From an uncultured Clostridia bacterium (GTDB taxonomy: Bacteria; Bacillota; Clostridia; UBA1381; UBA9506), in NCBI GenBank assembly GCA_944393605.1, contig CALYAO010000004.1, forward strand, positions 62,001 through 126,000: a stretch of 64,000 nt of DNA, written 5' to 3'. Under the pieces are notes generated by a model. That model did no database searches, was not told where the DNA came from, and worked only from the letters and a program-made list of their open reading frames with translations. Below, in pieces: positions 10,501 to 19,813 of this stretch (within the stretch, counting starts at the first letter, position 1; each line of letters opens with the position of its first letter). The position numbers were made by a program, and so were the translations under genes.

Positions 10501-11778
10501 GAGATTTTAAAAGACGGCGCATACACAGCTGTGACAGATGCCGATGGCGTTCGTATATCGAAAAACACCGAAAGCTCTGCCATTGTTACGTTCGCACAGG
10601 GTGCATCCGTAAGGGTGCAATACAAATCGCTGAACGGTCAAAGCGGAACGCCGCTTGAGATCAATATTCCAGACGGCATCATAGATAAGAGTGTGCCGCA
10701 TATTGTAACCGACGTGATATACAACCAGCGCGACGGAGCGAGCAAGCCGACCAGCGCAACGATCCGGGCATATGCCGATAATAAGACCATATTCTACGGC
10801 AGAGGCGCATATACAGAGGCAGAGCCGTTTGAGGAAACCGTATATGAAAATAATATTTACGAGTATGCATTCACGGATCATGTCGGAAACGTTGTGGAGG
10901 CAAAGGTCGATGTCAATGGGATCGATACCAAAAAGCTGGAGGTTTATGCGTATGATATACCGGAGCAGATCACGCCTTCGGGAGCGGCGTTCAAGCTTTC
11001 GGTCAACAAGCCCGCAGCCATCACTTTGCAAGAAGGGCTTACAACCAGCGACAGCCTTACCATAACAGAGACGGAAGGTGCCGTTCTGACGCTGACAGCG
11101 CAAAGCGCCGGATTCTATACAATAACAGTGACAGATGAAGCCGGAAACAGGGTGAACTGTTTCGTGTCAATCGCGGTCGGCGATTCCATGCCGCCTGTAA
11201 TCATGTCCGATTCAGACTATGTATATATACGCCAAGGCAGCGATATTGCAGGCGTTGATGACAGCATGCTCACAAGCGGCCTGCTTGTAACCGATGATCA
11301 ATCTGACGCGGAACACATCACGCTTATCGTTGACAGATCGAGCTTGCCGACAGATCTAGGCGCTATAGGCAACTACGCATATACGGTAACGGCAACTGAC
11401 GAAGCCGGAAATACGGCCGACATAAGGCGGTATCTGAGTGTTTACGCAAAGAATGCCACAGCGGTAGAAGTAGACGGTATCTTTACCAAGCACACGGGTG
11501 TTGTAACAACATCAAAGGGCGAACATACAATCAGCGTAAGTTTGCCAAACGACTCTGTTTTAGGGACAGCTTTTGAGCCGTATCAGGTATACTGCACAAA
11601 GGGTTTCTATACATTCGGTCAGATGAAGCCGTGGATGCTGCCTATGACGGCTGCCGGTGTAAAGGACGGCGTAAATGACGAATATAAGTACAACTTTGAG
11701 CAGGAAGGCTGGTATACGGTTTATGTACTGCGTCAGAACAGAGAGGCATTCTTGGTGCATGTACTGATTCAGGAATGA
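4534..11778 (+). CDS. Giant exported multi-domain (Ig-like/cadherin-like) surface protein
   Basis: A 2414-aa protein with a clear signal peptide (residues 1-27, cleavage after VYA). The rest is beta-rich and built from irregular Ig-like or bacterial-cadherin-like units, marked by recurring phrases such as DLAGNAAEE, DVAGNKNIV, DEAGNR and TVTATDEAGNTADI, and by inter-unit joints of the type D.TKP.. or DITPPVI. Acidic D/N pairs at the joints suggest calcium binding. No catalytic domain, SLH repeats, LPXTG motif or transmembrane tail is visible, so attachment must be indirect or the protein is released. AAGGAGGAG precedes the ATG. A 2183-aa SLH protein follows 31 bases after its stop. Base use appears A+T-richer than in the glycan locus. 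Likely roles are adhesion, surface layer or matrix; the sequence does not decide. Confidence 0.85.
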   Translation: MKRRILTLVLCACMAFQLMPAVGTVYAAGGYNPKRNDDFVIPAALRSNRDFMLGSTLRGTQANFINKMGLNGNSMYKDFGTDKKIEISEVSKELKNAGQLTFTFGARVQDSYGNLFAGDVVTDVSINNIRCYPKYRGLNDYGMYADANTTYYMGRDTFRLYAVTSSNADWHTKATQTKDLAIYLLDEKAPTVESCEITQNGEKTSVVQLGSTIQFTLNFSEYIRFADDSASHEPGLEFEILPYGEIVSDPIRLKADFVELYENKMVFEYTFLDEYSGHEGIKEFYISRIEKITQQEDFDAKYNLAMVPKEIADAAKVPAVTVNNLITDLAGNAAEEILATNESGVLGEMEVPFNSVKIDSKMPSVQGVGIEKMRMWTVADEDAGLYAKVGDKMKLSVSFDEPVYADAGSVTLTLNIKDSSGKAVTVKNDSDISNETIMSFEEVEITEGMTYTGDAAAEGKITPVSIDASEALDSAKNPCGVHNLKDEGIFANQDFALDTLGPAIDLGSEEFVTPIQPFDDNAIFCVPLNIYDDQSDPSVADSGIDTMRGYFYLTGFPIKYSYISGRGDETFYEKQLFSYYISNTVMTEEELKDKWTEATVQFNTSAPDDSAYYFDLFSGGDGQYNTYIYIKIGDVEITNPTIHLMAEDVAGNKNIVYKQVDFTYDTTKPTFDGVSEISVSANANTPDTYDVSCTITCSDENGINPDTFKVTADGLFEDYGLGSHEDVKVDITSDGGTEGGKTYTFTLVMREIGRDTAAEYNITYTVQDNHENENQITQPFSYNLTSFHLLKFSTVKNEYGYVPYISFQKITDDPGFSDNAKTILMIKDPYSTDNGYAVTIVDKDLLASNNILEDSSLEWAYYKRSDNPNTEKEILLEPAAGSTAFISDLLSSGLGSYFGDVSYALISGDGIVIEDFTNSDPLPVPISIAEETLRLGGLTDTVQGISLVPGFDLEPVDWEFHPIDGWVMPESGEEGLKTYNIGLAGKSIRVKLSLPEIDGLSWSDYDTALLKLRYPVEGGNIAYYDDPLWQIPLSLTSEEQIIVLPETLDEDFFNERNALRFYIQVFMKSGTNLTYGLYAEDDETFGCYNTHDEGYLKAVTQNTNIEVKAGDGTSQWVSLPHTQEFTSAKETSQNYGVAKAIPVTRGTRITLDFELEAQTEWVRVWNEQNGETKDEAIWTYNIYDFEDHLTDEAVNVVYYQTFSNRNGLGEVHTLIFNVYDEVPTLSVGFTPSADEGYAAERRLIISGMSGGAGEELPIKMIDSDGNIVDFSQDEDAIIRDEKYRTFYTVNSAGGVAYTSVKAEKIDAEAPVVTIDSQDGSSLGISVTDDVFEEDLSNMELYLRYDDETYRAALEEYGLLTDEEGFFKVEEFSQSAFGVRPENTAMGILEFSGSIFPVEEQINTYLAFTAPTGSGGYTGAISMYVVDRVGHRSDTVKTAPMDIPEIKFTENRFIYNRDNTPFGEEGNIIMPYYSVDMENPAEVTEPRLTDRGIRGEIHTDNVFSSLYEAVPVYKDGEYALTVKDHFGDEHEVTYTVPPEAFSGDRLDIYAVNAKDGDNDIVNLSIKSIDGNRFKVELPSEADYSYEAMQGAIIDPSMKAGEATVWQSDGSAGAFGEFYTDVTLKVTKNGTFKVLVQNNDGLLTEYLVNVYINREIAELEMEWSFPNGAFTDENGETYTYDYATLVVNTVDPARSLLGESSFNFTYHDPIGTTKTFTVTDDYGFVQECMATLDFEIRQSEQEYLTPPDMTVSLYANRNNTSQLIGSISENGRYQDLVDMYGGAMQYSITTSTLSPNRVKTVLLPYGEDTSGITYDTAQNAVIDGVEVVGDIFWINKSDARFSLVMVDEKNLLSERFDFDGGFTIDITPPVIGNVKKTVKGYSVQLEIPVTDDVSTFDELTVLSPGGVTRGDDTFLYTVGQNGSVVFTVSDKCGNFTTRSISVEEIDDTKPVARLVAYSPSSDTSQVVLPEIANRDIEAFITFNKNIMDLSLEILKDGAYTAVTDADGVRISKNTESSAIVTFAQGASVRVQYKSLNGQSGTPLEINIPDGIIDKSVPHIVTDVIYNQRDGASKPTSATIRAYADNKTIFYGRGAYTEAEPFEETVYENNIYEYAFTDHVGNVVEAKVDVNGIDTKKLEVYAYDIPEQITPSGAAFKLSVNKPAAITLQEGLTTSDSLTITETEGAVLTLTAQSAGFYTITVTDEAGNRVNCFVSIAVGDSMPPVIMSDSDYVYIRQGSDIAGVDDSMLTSGLLVTDDQSDAEHITLIVDRSSLPTDLGAIGNYAYTVTATDEAGNTADIRRYLSVYAKNATAVEVDGIFTKHTGVVTTSKGEHTISVSLPNDSVLGTAFEPYQVYCTKGFYTFGQMKPWMLPMTAAGVKDGVNDEYKYNFEQEGWYTVYVLRQNREAFLVHVLIQE

Positions 11779-11809
11779 AAAACTGTCCATACGGAGAGGA
11801 GGAGTAAAT

Positions 11810-14800
11810 ATGAAGAAATGTATATCGCTGATACTGTGCTTGCATCTAATGATGGGCATGATCATTCCTCTGACTGCATATGCAGACGGAGAAAGTGAAT
11901 ACAGCTTGATCAATGAAAATATTGAAGTCTACGTGTCTGCAGAAAACGGCGGTTTTGCAATCAAAACCGCCGAAGGCGACAAACTCAAAAAATCAGATAA
12001 TAATAAAGATTTATTGTATCATAATGGGGAATACGATACTTCCTTTACATCGTTTGAAGTGGAACGCGACGGAGAAAAGCGGGAGTATATATTCGGCGGG
12101 AGCTACGGTTTTTTGGGGTCTAGCAGTTCAGATGTGACGGTAACACAGCTTGCAGACAGCATACAAGCCGTTTGGAGCGTTGACGGTATTACATTCACGC
12201 AGACGATAGAAATACCGAATACGGCGAGCAATCAGCACGGCATGGTGGCGATTTCATATAAGGCTGAAGTGAAATCGGGAAGCCCTGCGAAAATCAAATC
12301 AAGAATTTTGTTCGATACATCACTTGGGAATCAGGATTATGCGTTTTATAACGCAAACGATAATCTTGGTTACGCTGTCACATATGAACGGGAAACGGAG
12401 CTTCTGGGCAGCGATTATTCTTCCGGCTATATTCCGGAGAGTATTTATGCGTCGGATAATGATGGCCTTTCGGGGACCGCGGCATATTCAATCAATACAT
12501 CGGCGTATAAAGCGGTTTTTGCCCATTGGAACAATCTCGCATCGACGGTATTTGAATACACACCCAATCCGGCGATGACATTTACAAATGCGAACAACAT
12601 TGAATATCAGACCGCAGACAGTGCTTATGCGATCTACAACGATTTGGGTGAAATCGCATTAAATGCAAGCGGAAGCGTAAGCTGCTACTACGGTGTGTAT
12701 TCCAACTACAATGTGGATGCTTCGGAGAGTGTGGCACTGAATGTCATCACGCCCAATTCGCTTGAACTTTCAGCGGATAGAAAAAGCTATCTCCCGGCAA
12801 GCGGCGCTGTTGGAAATGCGACATTCCCGGTCAATATCAATATGACGAACTTTTCATCCAATGATCTGCCCAAAATTGCAATTGCCGCATACACGACAAA
12901 CGGGATCACGCCGCTTGATATGGACGGAAATGAATTGGATTTTGAACCAAACAGTATGAATCCGTATTACGTGACATATGAAGGGTTTCAATCGGGCGAT
13001 GTCCTTGATTATATCTTCCAATTTAAGGCATCTGTCGGCGAATCCGCGACATACAGAAGAGTGGAACTCAGGGTTTACGATATCTCTGACGGGACGATGA
13101 CCTTCTCAAACGGAAACATGATTGGAAGCAAAAGTTTTAACATATTGTGTCCCGGCGGAGACGGCAACCTGCCTCAGGTGACATTTACGGGAGCAGACCC
13201 GGAAGTTCTGTATCACAAAGGCGGGAACCGATACATCATTACCGGAACGAATTTTTCCATGCTGACCAACCCGGCGCATTATTCTATTGTACTTGAGTCG
13301 GATGACGGACTGAGCAGCTATACCGTTGATCCGAATGATATTGTGATTGATGCAGAGGTCGGAACCATGACGCTGATTCTGCCGGAAGAATATGTGCCCG
13401 GCACGTATCACGTATATATCAACTGGAGGCAGTCGGCCTATGACAATGGGATCATAGATCCAAGCACGCCTTCTTCCTATACCTCCGAAGCACTCCGTCT
13501 TATCTTTTCCGAGGATCCGAAATACAAAAATAACGTATACGGGGTCGTTGCGGTTGTACAGGATAAGTCGTCTGCGCCAAATCAGGTGTATACCATCTTG
13601 AGCTTTAAAGATGAGGAAGCGTTTAACACATACAAACAGACAGATCAAACTTACAGTGAGATCCTTTTGGAGGTAAGAGGGGAATTTGAGGCTGTAACAG
13701 ACGGGCACGGGAACATGGTGCATCTTACTGGGACCTCGCAGTCTGGTTCTAGCGATGTGTATACCATCAACCAGTGTCTGGATTTTCAGGATGGGATCAT
13801 AGAGATCTATTATGAAAATGATGATATCAATGCAGCGAACAGAAAGATCAACGTTGACTTTGACGGGAAACTATATACGTCGGGCGAACGGACACATATC
13901 GCATCTGTGCCGGCTGCGCTGACCAGTATTGAAAACGGACAGGAATACGGCCTTTTGGAATACAACCTGCATGGCGAGAGAAAAAATGAGATGAATGTCA
14001 ACTATATTTCCCTGGTATGGGGCCATACGGGGCTGGATCTCGCACAGCAGATAGCAGGGTCGGTATTCCAGCTCGGGTTTGGGATCCTCGGCGTCATAAA
14101 GGACGACAACGGCAAAGCCGTCGGCAAAACCGTTTCGTTCACAGCGTCCTTTGACATCGGGTTTTTGATCCCGAACGGGCAGAAGTACAAGGACAACATG
14201 AAGTATGACGATGTATTTGACCGAATTTTAACGGCGTTTGATTTTAACGATTACTACCATCCGCGGGATCTGCGCGATCGCGCAAACGTCCTTTTCGGGA
14301 AGAACAACGACCTCACGGACGAGGATCGGTATATACAGTCGCAGCAGGCCGCGACAATGAATATTCTGGTGCGGGACGTTCTGTTTGCGTCTGTTCCGGC
14401 ACAAAGCGAAGGCGAAGAAGATTTGTGCGGATTCTATGGATTCCGTGCCGGCGCGGATATTGTGCTTCCGTCTTATACGGAAGCGATGCCGCAAATAAAG
14501 GCGCGCCTTGAAGTGAACACCATCAGAAATTACAGCTTCACGGTTGAAGGCGGATTGAAATTTGCAAACCTGGATTTCGGCGCTTCCCTTGAAGTGCTGA
14601 GCGTGGAGAATGAAATACCCGTCCCGAACAAATTGTTTGTCTATTGCAACCTTCCGGCAGGGGCACTGGGCTTTTTCCTGGATCCGGCAGGGGCTGTGAT
14701 CATAACAGGCGGTGGCGGCGGATTTGACAACCTGTATGAAACCATTATGGTGCGCGATAAGCTCCCGACATTGCAGCTTATGCTCCGGCTTTACATCAAG

Positions 14801-17800
14801 GTGATCCAGGTATTGTCATGCCAGGCGGACGGAATGTTTAGCCTGCAGGGGGTAAGCCTCTCCATGTCAGACCTGCGGCTTGACTCTGTCCCCAACTCGC
14901 CGCCCGTTATTCCATATGCGGGGCTGAAGCTTCAGTGGCTGCCGACCTGGTATTTCCACGTCGCCATCAACGTAGACCTGTTCCAGATCCTGACAGGCGG
15001 AGGCTATATCGTTGTTGATCAAAAGGAGAACGACGATGTATTCTTTGAAGCGTTCGCAAAAGTCATGGTAAGGATCCCGGACTATGTGGGGCTTATCGGC
15101 GGAATTGACATTGCGGGTGCTTCGGTAGGAATTAGTACCGATAAGGTATGGGGCAGTGTGGAAGTCATAGGCGTAGGTCTTGGCATTGTCTATTATTGGG
15201 GAGATGAAGACAGCTTTGACTTCGGCATTGGCGTCGGCAGTGCGGAACCGACGTATCCGGAATTGGTCCCGTCACTTGCAGGGCTCGAACCCGTGCTTTT
15301 AGGATATGATGAAAAAGCGGGCAAGAATGTCTACATGAAGATTGGTACGAATATTCGGCCCGGAGCACAAGCTGAGCTTGTTTCAGATTTGAATGCGGCG
15401 CCTGTTCTTTTAGGCGAATCCTCCGTTCAGTCCCTTGACACAAGAATGCAGCACAAGGTGACAATCGGCGGAGATTCAGATGAAATCATGACGTTTGTTT
15501 ATCCGGCACAGAGCCTGGAGCATGCGCAGGAGCTGTATTCACAGATGAGCGGCCTCCCGGCCATCAAGATGTACCCTGATGCGGATGCAAATGCAAACCT
15601 CACATTCAATGAGGAAACGGGGATGGCAACACTGGCTGTCACATCAAGCGAGGGCACAAATGCAACATACAATATCACGACGCCTGTTGCGACAGATATC
15701 ACCATCTTGAGCGTTGCGCCTATACCCGAGGTAAGTACGGTTACGGCGTCAAGCAGTGATGGCAAGATCAATGTGTCATACAGTGGCACAAACGTAAGCG
15801 CGCTTGATAAGATCAGTTTTTATCTGGCAAAAGAGCAGACGGTATCCGAAAACAGCACGGACAGCGATATGCTGTTGGGCGTGTATACGGATCCTTCGGA
15901 GATTTCTTCGGGAACGGCATCGTTTGATATCCCGAAAGGGCTGCAAAGCGGAGATTATTATGTGAGAGCCGTATATTCGCAGGAAAATGTCGTAAGCAAT
16001 GATATTGCTACAACCAATACGCTTTCATATGTCAATCCGAATGAGCCGCAGGCCGCTGATATCCTATCCTATGAAAACGCAGGGGATTATTGCCTGGCGG
16101 CGGTTCTGGGCGATATGCCTGACGAGGTGTCGGGATATATTGTAAATGTATACAACGAAGATGGAAGCATAACGGATTTTGTGGGCGTGGAAATTCCAAA
16201 GGCAAGCATAGAGGACAACAAACTGATCGTAGGCGGAAGATTTGATACGCCCGTTTATGACGAAGAAGGAAATGTTGTGGAAGGTGAGACTGCCCAGGTT
16301 GGCTTGGAGCCTGGCAAAAGATATCAAATCGGCGTAAGCCCATACTATGAAGAGGCCGCAGATGCCGGTTCGTACCGTGTGATTGGAAAAGAAGTCATAG
16401 GCGATGCGGTTACGCTGAACGCCCCTACCCCAGCAAACATATCCGTATCATCCGACAAAGGCGGAACGCTTTTGAACGATGGAACTGTCACATTTACAGT
16501 CTCAGCGGATGAAAAGCTTACGGGTGTCTGGAGCATAGCCAATGGATACGAAGAAGGCAGAGAAGGTTATTATGGCGAATTTACAGATGCCGACACCATA
16601 ACGATTCCGCTGACGGATCTTCCGGACAACGATTATGTGCTTGAAATATGGGGCAGCGACGAAACAAATGATTCGTTCTCGCACAATCATACGTTCACGG
16701 TCGATACAACCGAACCGCGCCTCATTGTAAGCTCGCCCATCAACGGTTCCCTGTTCGGCGAAGACGGAAAGCTTACTGTAACCGGTATCACGGATCTTGA
16801 CACATATATCACGGTCGAAATAGACGGCACCGTTACAGCGGATCATGTGCCGTTCAGCGACTTCCATGCAGATATGGATGAGAATGGCTGCTTCCGTTTT
16901 GATTTAATGATCGACCAGAGCGTTTCGACCCATGACATAAAAATAACGTCAACGGACGCGGCCGGAAACGCTTCTGTGCATGAGGCAAAGGTAAACCATG
17001 CGGGCCTCAGCAAGGTGAATCATGTTGACGTTTATTATAACGGCGTGCTGTATTCAAACAAGAACATCAGTACATTGGGCGATACGAATGAAGGTCAGCT
17101 CAGCCTCGTGGCCGAAACGCCCACAGGAAGCTTTACCATTAACGACGATATTGTTCATTGGTCCGTAAATCCTGTAACAGGAAATGCGACGGTTGATGAA
17201 AACGGAAAGATCACATTGGATCAGCAAAGCGAAGGTTATGTAGTGGGCCAATTCCAGGTTACAAGCGTTGCACCGATGACAGCGAGCGCAACATTCGGAG
17301 CGCTTGAAAACACATCGGGCAATATTGTGGTAGTGGGTTCGACCGTCGGCGGGACGGCGACGGGCGCAGGCGAGTATGCGCCGGGCGATACGGTTACATT
17401 AACCGCACAAGCCGAAAACGGATATCAATTCTCCCATTGGGAACTGGACGGTGTGACCGTGGAAGATACGTCAAGTGCCACCATTGAATTTATCATGCCG
17501 AATGCCATCGTGCATGCAACCGCGCACTTTAAGACGAGCAACAGCGGCCGTCCGAGCGGCGGCTCAGGCGGCGGCCGCCCGGTGATCACCATAACAGATG
17601 CTATCGCAACGATCCATGCAGAGGAAGGCGAACACGTTGAATATCAGCTGACAGAACCCATTGACCATGAAAATCATATCGTTGCACAATACAGCACAGA
17701 TGGTGGAACCACATACATAACCGTTGCCAAGTCTGCTGTCATAGACGGCGTGTTTCAGTTCATTGCCCCTGTCAGCGCACAGTACAGGATCGTCACTGTC

Positions 17801-18361
17801 GACGGGACCGGGTTTTATGATGTGACGGAATCAAGTTGGGCATATGACTATGTGGATTTCGCATCCATCAGGGAGATTGTACTCGGCGTGGGAGATAATC
17901 TGTTTGAACCGGATGGCAGTCTTACAAGAGCAATGTTTGTCACGATGCTCGGCAGGATGCATGGCAATTTGGGCGCCTATGACAAGCACAGCTTTACTGA
18001 CGTTGCGGCGGGCTCATGGTATGAGGAATATGTCTCGTGGGCATTACACAATGGTATTGTCGAAGGATATGATGCGGAGCATTTTGCGCCCGACGATCAG
18101 ATCACCCGGGAACAGATTTGCGCAATGATAGACCGTTATATGAAGTATGAAGGGTATCATGCAGCGGCTGAAACTGTGGACACATTCACGGATGATGCAT
18201 TGATAAGTGATTGGGCCTATGACGCTGTAGCGGCTGCTCAAACCCTTGGAATCGTAGTCGGATATGCGGATGGAAGTTTCAGGCCGCAGGGTTTTGCGAC
18301 ACGCGCGGAGGCCGCGACAATGTTTACAAGATTGATCTACACGTTGTTGACGAATCGATAA
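11810..18361 (+). CDS. Giant SLH-anchored surface protein
   Basis: A 2183-aa exported protein. A signal peptide covers residues 1-25 (cleavage near TAYA). The first 800 residues are beta-rich; residues about 900-1200 form a glycine- and hydrophobic-rich region I cannot assign; Ig-like units follow (for example the segment beginning VDTTEPRLIVSSPING). Near 1837-1912 is an InlB-type repeat with GEYAPGDTVTLTAQAENGY and FSHWELDG. A Gly/Ser-rich linker around 1913 leads to three SLH repeats (about 2004-2183), the usual non-covalent anchor to pyruvylated wall polymers. GGAGGAG precedes the ATG. It lies between the 2414-aa protein and an SLH protease and probably shares their mRNA. The exact function is unknown. 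Confidence 0.87.
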   Translation: MKKCISLILCLHLMMGMIIPLTAYADGESEYSLINENIEVYVSAENGGFAIKTAEGDKLKKSDNNKDLLYHNGEYDTSFTSFEVERDGEKREYIFGGSYGFLGSSSSDVTVTQLADSIQAVWSVDGITFTQTIEIPNTASNQHGMVAISYKAEVKSGSPAKIKSRILFDTSLGNQDYAFYNANDNLGYAVTYERETELLGSDYSSGYIPESIYASDNDGLSGTAAYSINTSAYKAVFAHWNNLASTVFEYTPNPAMTFTNANNIEYQTADSAYAIYNDLGEIALNASGSVSCYYGVYSNYNVDASESVALNVITPNSLELSADRKSYLPASGAVGNATFPVNINMTNFSSNDLPKIAIAAYTTNGITPLDMDGNELDFEPNSMNPYYVTYEGFQSGDVLDYIFQFKASVGESATYRRVELRVYDISDGTMTFSNGNMIGSKSFNILCPGGDGNLPQVTFTGADPEVLYHKGGNRYIITGTNFSMLTNPAHYSIVLESDDGLSSYTVDPNDIVIDAEVGTMTLILPEEYVPGTYHVYINWRQSAYDNGIIDPSTPSSYTSEALRLIFSEDPKYKNNVYGVVAVVQDKSSAPNQVYTILSFKDEEAFNTYKQTDQTYSEILLEVRGEFEAVTDGHGNMVHLTGTSQSGSSDVYTINQCLDFQDGIIEIYYENDDINAANRKINVDFDGKLYTSGERTHIASVPAALTSIENGQEYGLLEYNLHGERKNEMNVNYISLVWGHTGLDLAQQIAGSVFQLGFGILGVIKDDNGKAVGKTVSFTASFDIGFLIPNGQKYKDNMKYDDVFDRILTAFDFNDYYHPRDLRDRANVLFGKNNDLTDEDRYIQSQQAATMNILVRDVLFASVPAQSEGEEDLCGFYGFRAGADIVLPSYTEAMPQIKARLEVNTIRNYSFTVEGGLKFANLDFGASLEVLSVENEIPVPNKLFVYCNLPAGALGFFLDPAGAVIITGGGGGFDNLYETIMVRDKLPTLQLMLRLYIKVIQVLSCQADGMFSLQGVSLSMSDLRLDSVPNSPPVIPYAGLKLQWLPTWYFHVAINVDLFQILTGGGYIVVDQKENDDVFFEAFAKVMVRIPDYVGLIGGIDIAGASVGISTDKVWGSVEVIGVGLGIVYYWGDEDSFDFGIGVGSAEPTYPELVPSLAGLEPVLLGYDEKAGKNVYMKIGTNIRPGAQAELVSDLNAAPVLLGESSVQSLDTRMQHKVTIGGDSDEIMTFVYPAQSLEHAQELYSQMSGLPAIKMYPDADANANLTFNEETGMATLAVTSSEGTNATYNITTPVATDITILSVAPIPEVSTVTASSSDGKINVSYSGTNVSALDKISFYLAKEQTVSENSTDSDMLLGVYTDPSEISSGTASFDIPKGLQSGDYYVRAVYSQENVVSNDIATTNTLSYVNPNEPQAADILSYENAGDYCLAAVLGDMPDEVSGYIVNVYNEDGSITDFVGVEIPKASIEDNKLIVGGRFDTPVYDEEGNVVEGETAQVGLEPGKRYQIGVSPYYEEAADAGSYRVIGKEVIGDAVTLNAPTPANISVSSDKGGTLLNDGTVTFTVSADEKLTGVWSIANGYEEGREGYYGEFTDADTITIPLTDLPDNDYVLEIWGSDETNDSFSHNHTFTVDTTEPRLIVSSPINGSLFGEDGKLTVTGITDLDTYITVEIDGTVTADHVPFSDFHADMDENGCFRFDLMIDQSVSTHDIKITSTDAAGNASVHEAKVNHAGLSKVNHVDVYYNGVLYSNKNISTLGDTNEGQLSLVAETPTGSFTINDDIVHWSVNPVTGNATVDENGKITLDQQSEGYVVGQFQVTSVAPMTASATFGALENTSGNIVVVGSTVGGTATGAGEYAPGDTVTLTAQAENGYQFSHWELDGVTVEDTSSATIEFIMPNAIVHATAHFKTSNSGRPSGGSGGGRPVITITDAIATIHAEEGEHVEYQLTEPIDHENHIVAQYSTDGGTTYITVAKSAVIDGVFQFIAPVSAQYRIVTVDGTGFYDVTESSWAYDYVDFASIREIVLGVGDNLFEPDGSLTRAMFVTMLGRMHGNLGAYDKHSFTDVAAGSWYEEYVSWALHNGIVEGYDAEHFAPDDQITREQICAMIDRYMKYEGYHAAAETVDTFTDDALISDWAYDAVAAAQTLGIVVGYADGSFRPQGFATRAEAATMFTRLIYTLLTNR

Positions 18362-18365
18362 GGAT

Positions 18366-19778
18366 ATGAAAAAAATAATCGTCATCATATCGTTGATATT
18401 TGTTTTCTTTACAGAGGCGGCATATGCCGCTTCTGTAAAGATCGGCGTGATTGATACCGGTGTAAAAGAAAAGGAAGGCATTTTAGACAGTGAAAAAATA
18501 CGCAGCGGCAAAAATTATGTTTTGGACAGCAGTGACACCGATGACGAGGTCGGACATGGAACGAGGGTGGCGAGCCTTATTACCGGCACAGTGGACGGCA
18601 GCATTGTCTCACCGTGCAGCGAAAGTGTGATCGTGCCACTTGTATATTATACAAAGCTGGCCTCGGGCGTTGCCCTGAACGGAGGGATTGAATCCATCTG
18701 TAATGCGATATACGATGCGGTGGATAGATACGATTGCCAAATTATCAATATAAGCAGCGGAATAACGGCAAGTGATGAGCGCTTGAAAAAAGCTGTGGAT
18801 TACGCGGAGGAACAAGGCGTATTGGTCGTGTCGGCCTGCGGCAACAGCGGTGATGCGGTGTATTATCCTGCCGCGTATGATACGGTGATCGGGGTGGGGA
18901 GCCACAACAAGGAATTTGAGCCGTCAGACTTCTCCTGCCAAGGGAGCGGACTGGATATGCTTATGTACGGCGAAGACCTGAAAGTGGTCTCCATAAAAAA
19001 CGCTGCCGATTACGAACGGATAAGCGGGACCTCCTATTCAACAGCTTTGATCACTGCTCATGCGGCAGCGGCGCTTGAACAATACCCGCATCTTACGCCG
19101 TCTCAAATCAGATATCTTATGAGAGTCAGCTGTGACGATATCTGTGCGGCCGGATATGATGAAAAAAGCGGATATGGTGTGTTTAATGCCGACCGGTTTT
19201 ATGAGAATCTCAGGCTGTTTGATCATGGTGAAATCCTTTGCTTTTATGATGTCAGAGATGGCGACTGGTATTATGACAGCGTGCGGAAAGCATACCATCA
19301 AGGGTGGATGAACGGTACAGGCGATGGGATATTCGACCCGGACGGCGATATGACACGCGGGATGTTTGTCACCATACTTTACAGAGCCGAAGGACAGCCG
19401 CAGATAAACCATGTATTGCCATTTGATGATGTGGATGAAAACGCGTATTATGCTGAGGCTGTCAGCTGGGCATCGGAGCATGGAATCATTGCAGGGTATT
19501 CCGATACGGCATTTTTGCCGGAGCAGAATATCACCCGTGAGGAAATGGCGGCAGTCATGAGCCGCTATGCGGACTCCAAGGGCATCAACACTGACAGCCA
19601 AGGGGACCTGACAGCATTTGCCGATGCAAACGCTGTTGCCGGCTGGGCAAGGGAAACGATGAGCTGGGCAGTTGGAGCCGGACTGATTTCCGGCAAAGGC
19701 GATGGTATACTCGATCCCTTGGGCAGCACTACCCGTGCCGAGGCCGCGGAGATTTTGCACAGATTTTTAGAAAACTAA
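18366..19778 (+). CDS. S8 subtilisin-like serine protease with three SLH repeats
   Basis: A 470-aa exported peptidase. After a signal peptide (1-21) the catalytic domain starts almost at once: D30 in IGVIDTG, H64 in GHGTRVA, oxyanion N160 in SACGNSGD and nucleophile S223 in SGTSYST. All four key residues are present, so it should be active. Residues about 295-470 are three SLH repeats anchoring it to the wall. Unusually, no I9-type propeptide lies between the signal peptide and the catalytic Asp. The start is four bases after the preceding stop with only AAGG two bases upstream, suggesting translational coupling. Co-expression with two giant surface proteins makes them candidate substrates for maturation or shedding. 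Confidence 0.92.
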   Translation: MKKIIVIISLIFVFFTEAAYAASVKIGVIDTGVKEKEGILDSEKIRSGKNYVLDSSDTDDEVGHGTRVASLITGTVDGSIVSPCSESVIVPLVYYTKLASGVALNGGIESICNAIYDAVDRYDCQIINISSGITASDERLKKAVDYAEEQGVLVVSACGNSGDAVYYPAAYDTVIGVGSHNKEFEPSDFSCQGSGLDMLMYGEDLKVVSIKNAADYERISGTSYSTALITAHAAAALEQYPHLTPSQIRYLMRVSCDDICAAGYDEKSGYGVFNADRFYENLRLFDHGEILCFYDVRDGDWYYDSVRKAYHQGWMNGTGDGIFDPDGDMTRGMFVTILYRAEGQPQINHVLPFDDVDENAYYAEAVSWASEHGIIAGYSDTAFLPEQNITREEMAAVMSRYADSKGINTDSQGDLTAFADANAVAGWARETMSWAVGAGLISGKGDGILDPLGSTTRAEAAEILHRFLEN

Positions 19779-19813
19779 TATGTTTTCCCAAAGGAAAGCA
19801 AGTATGTACGGCA

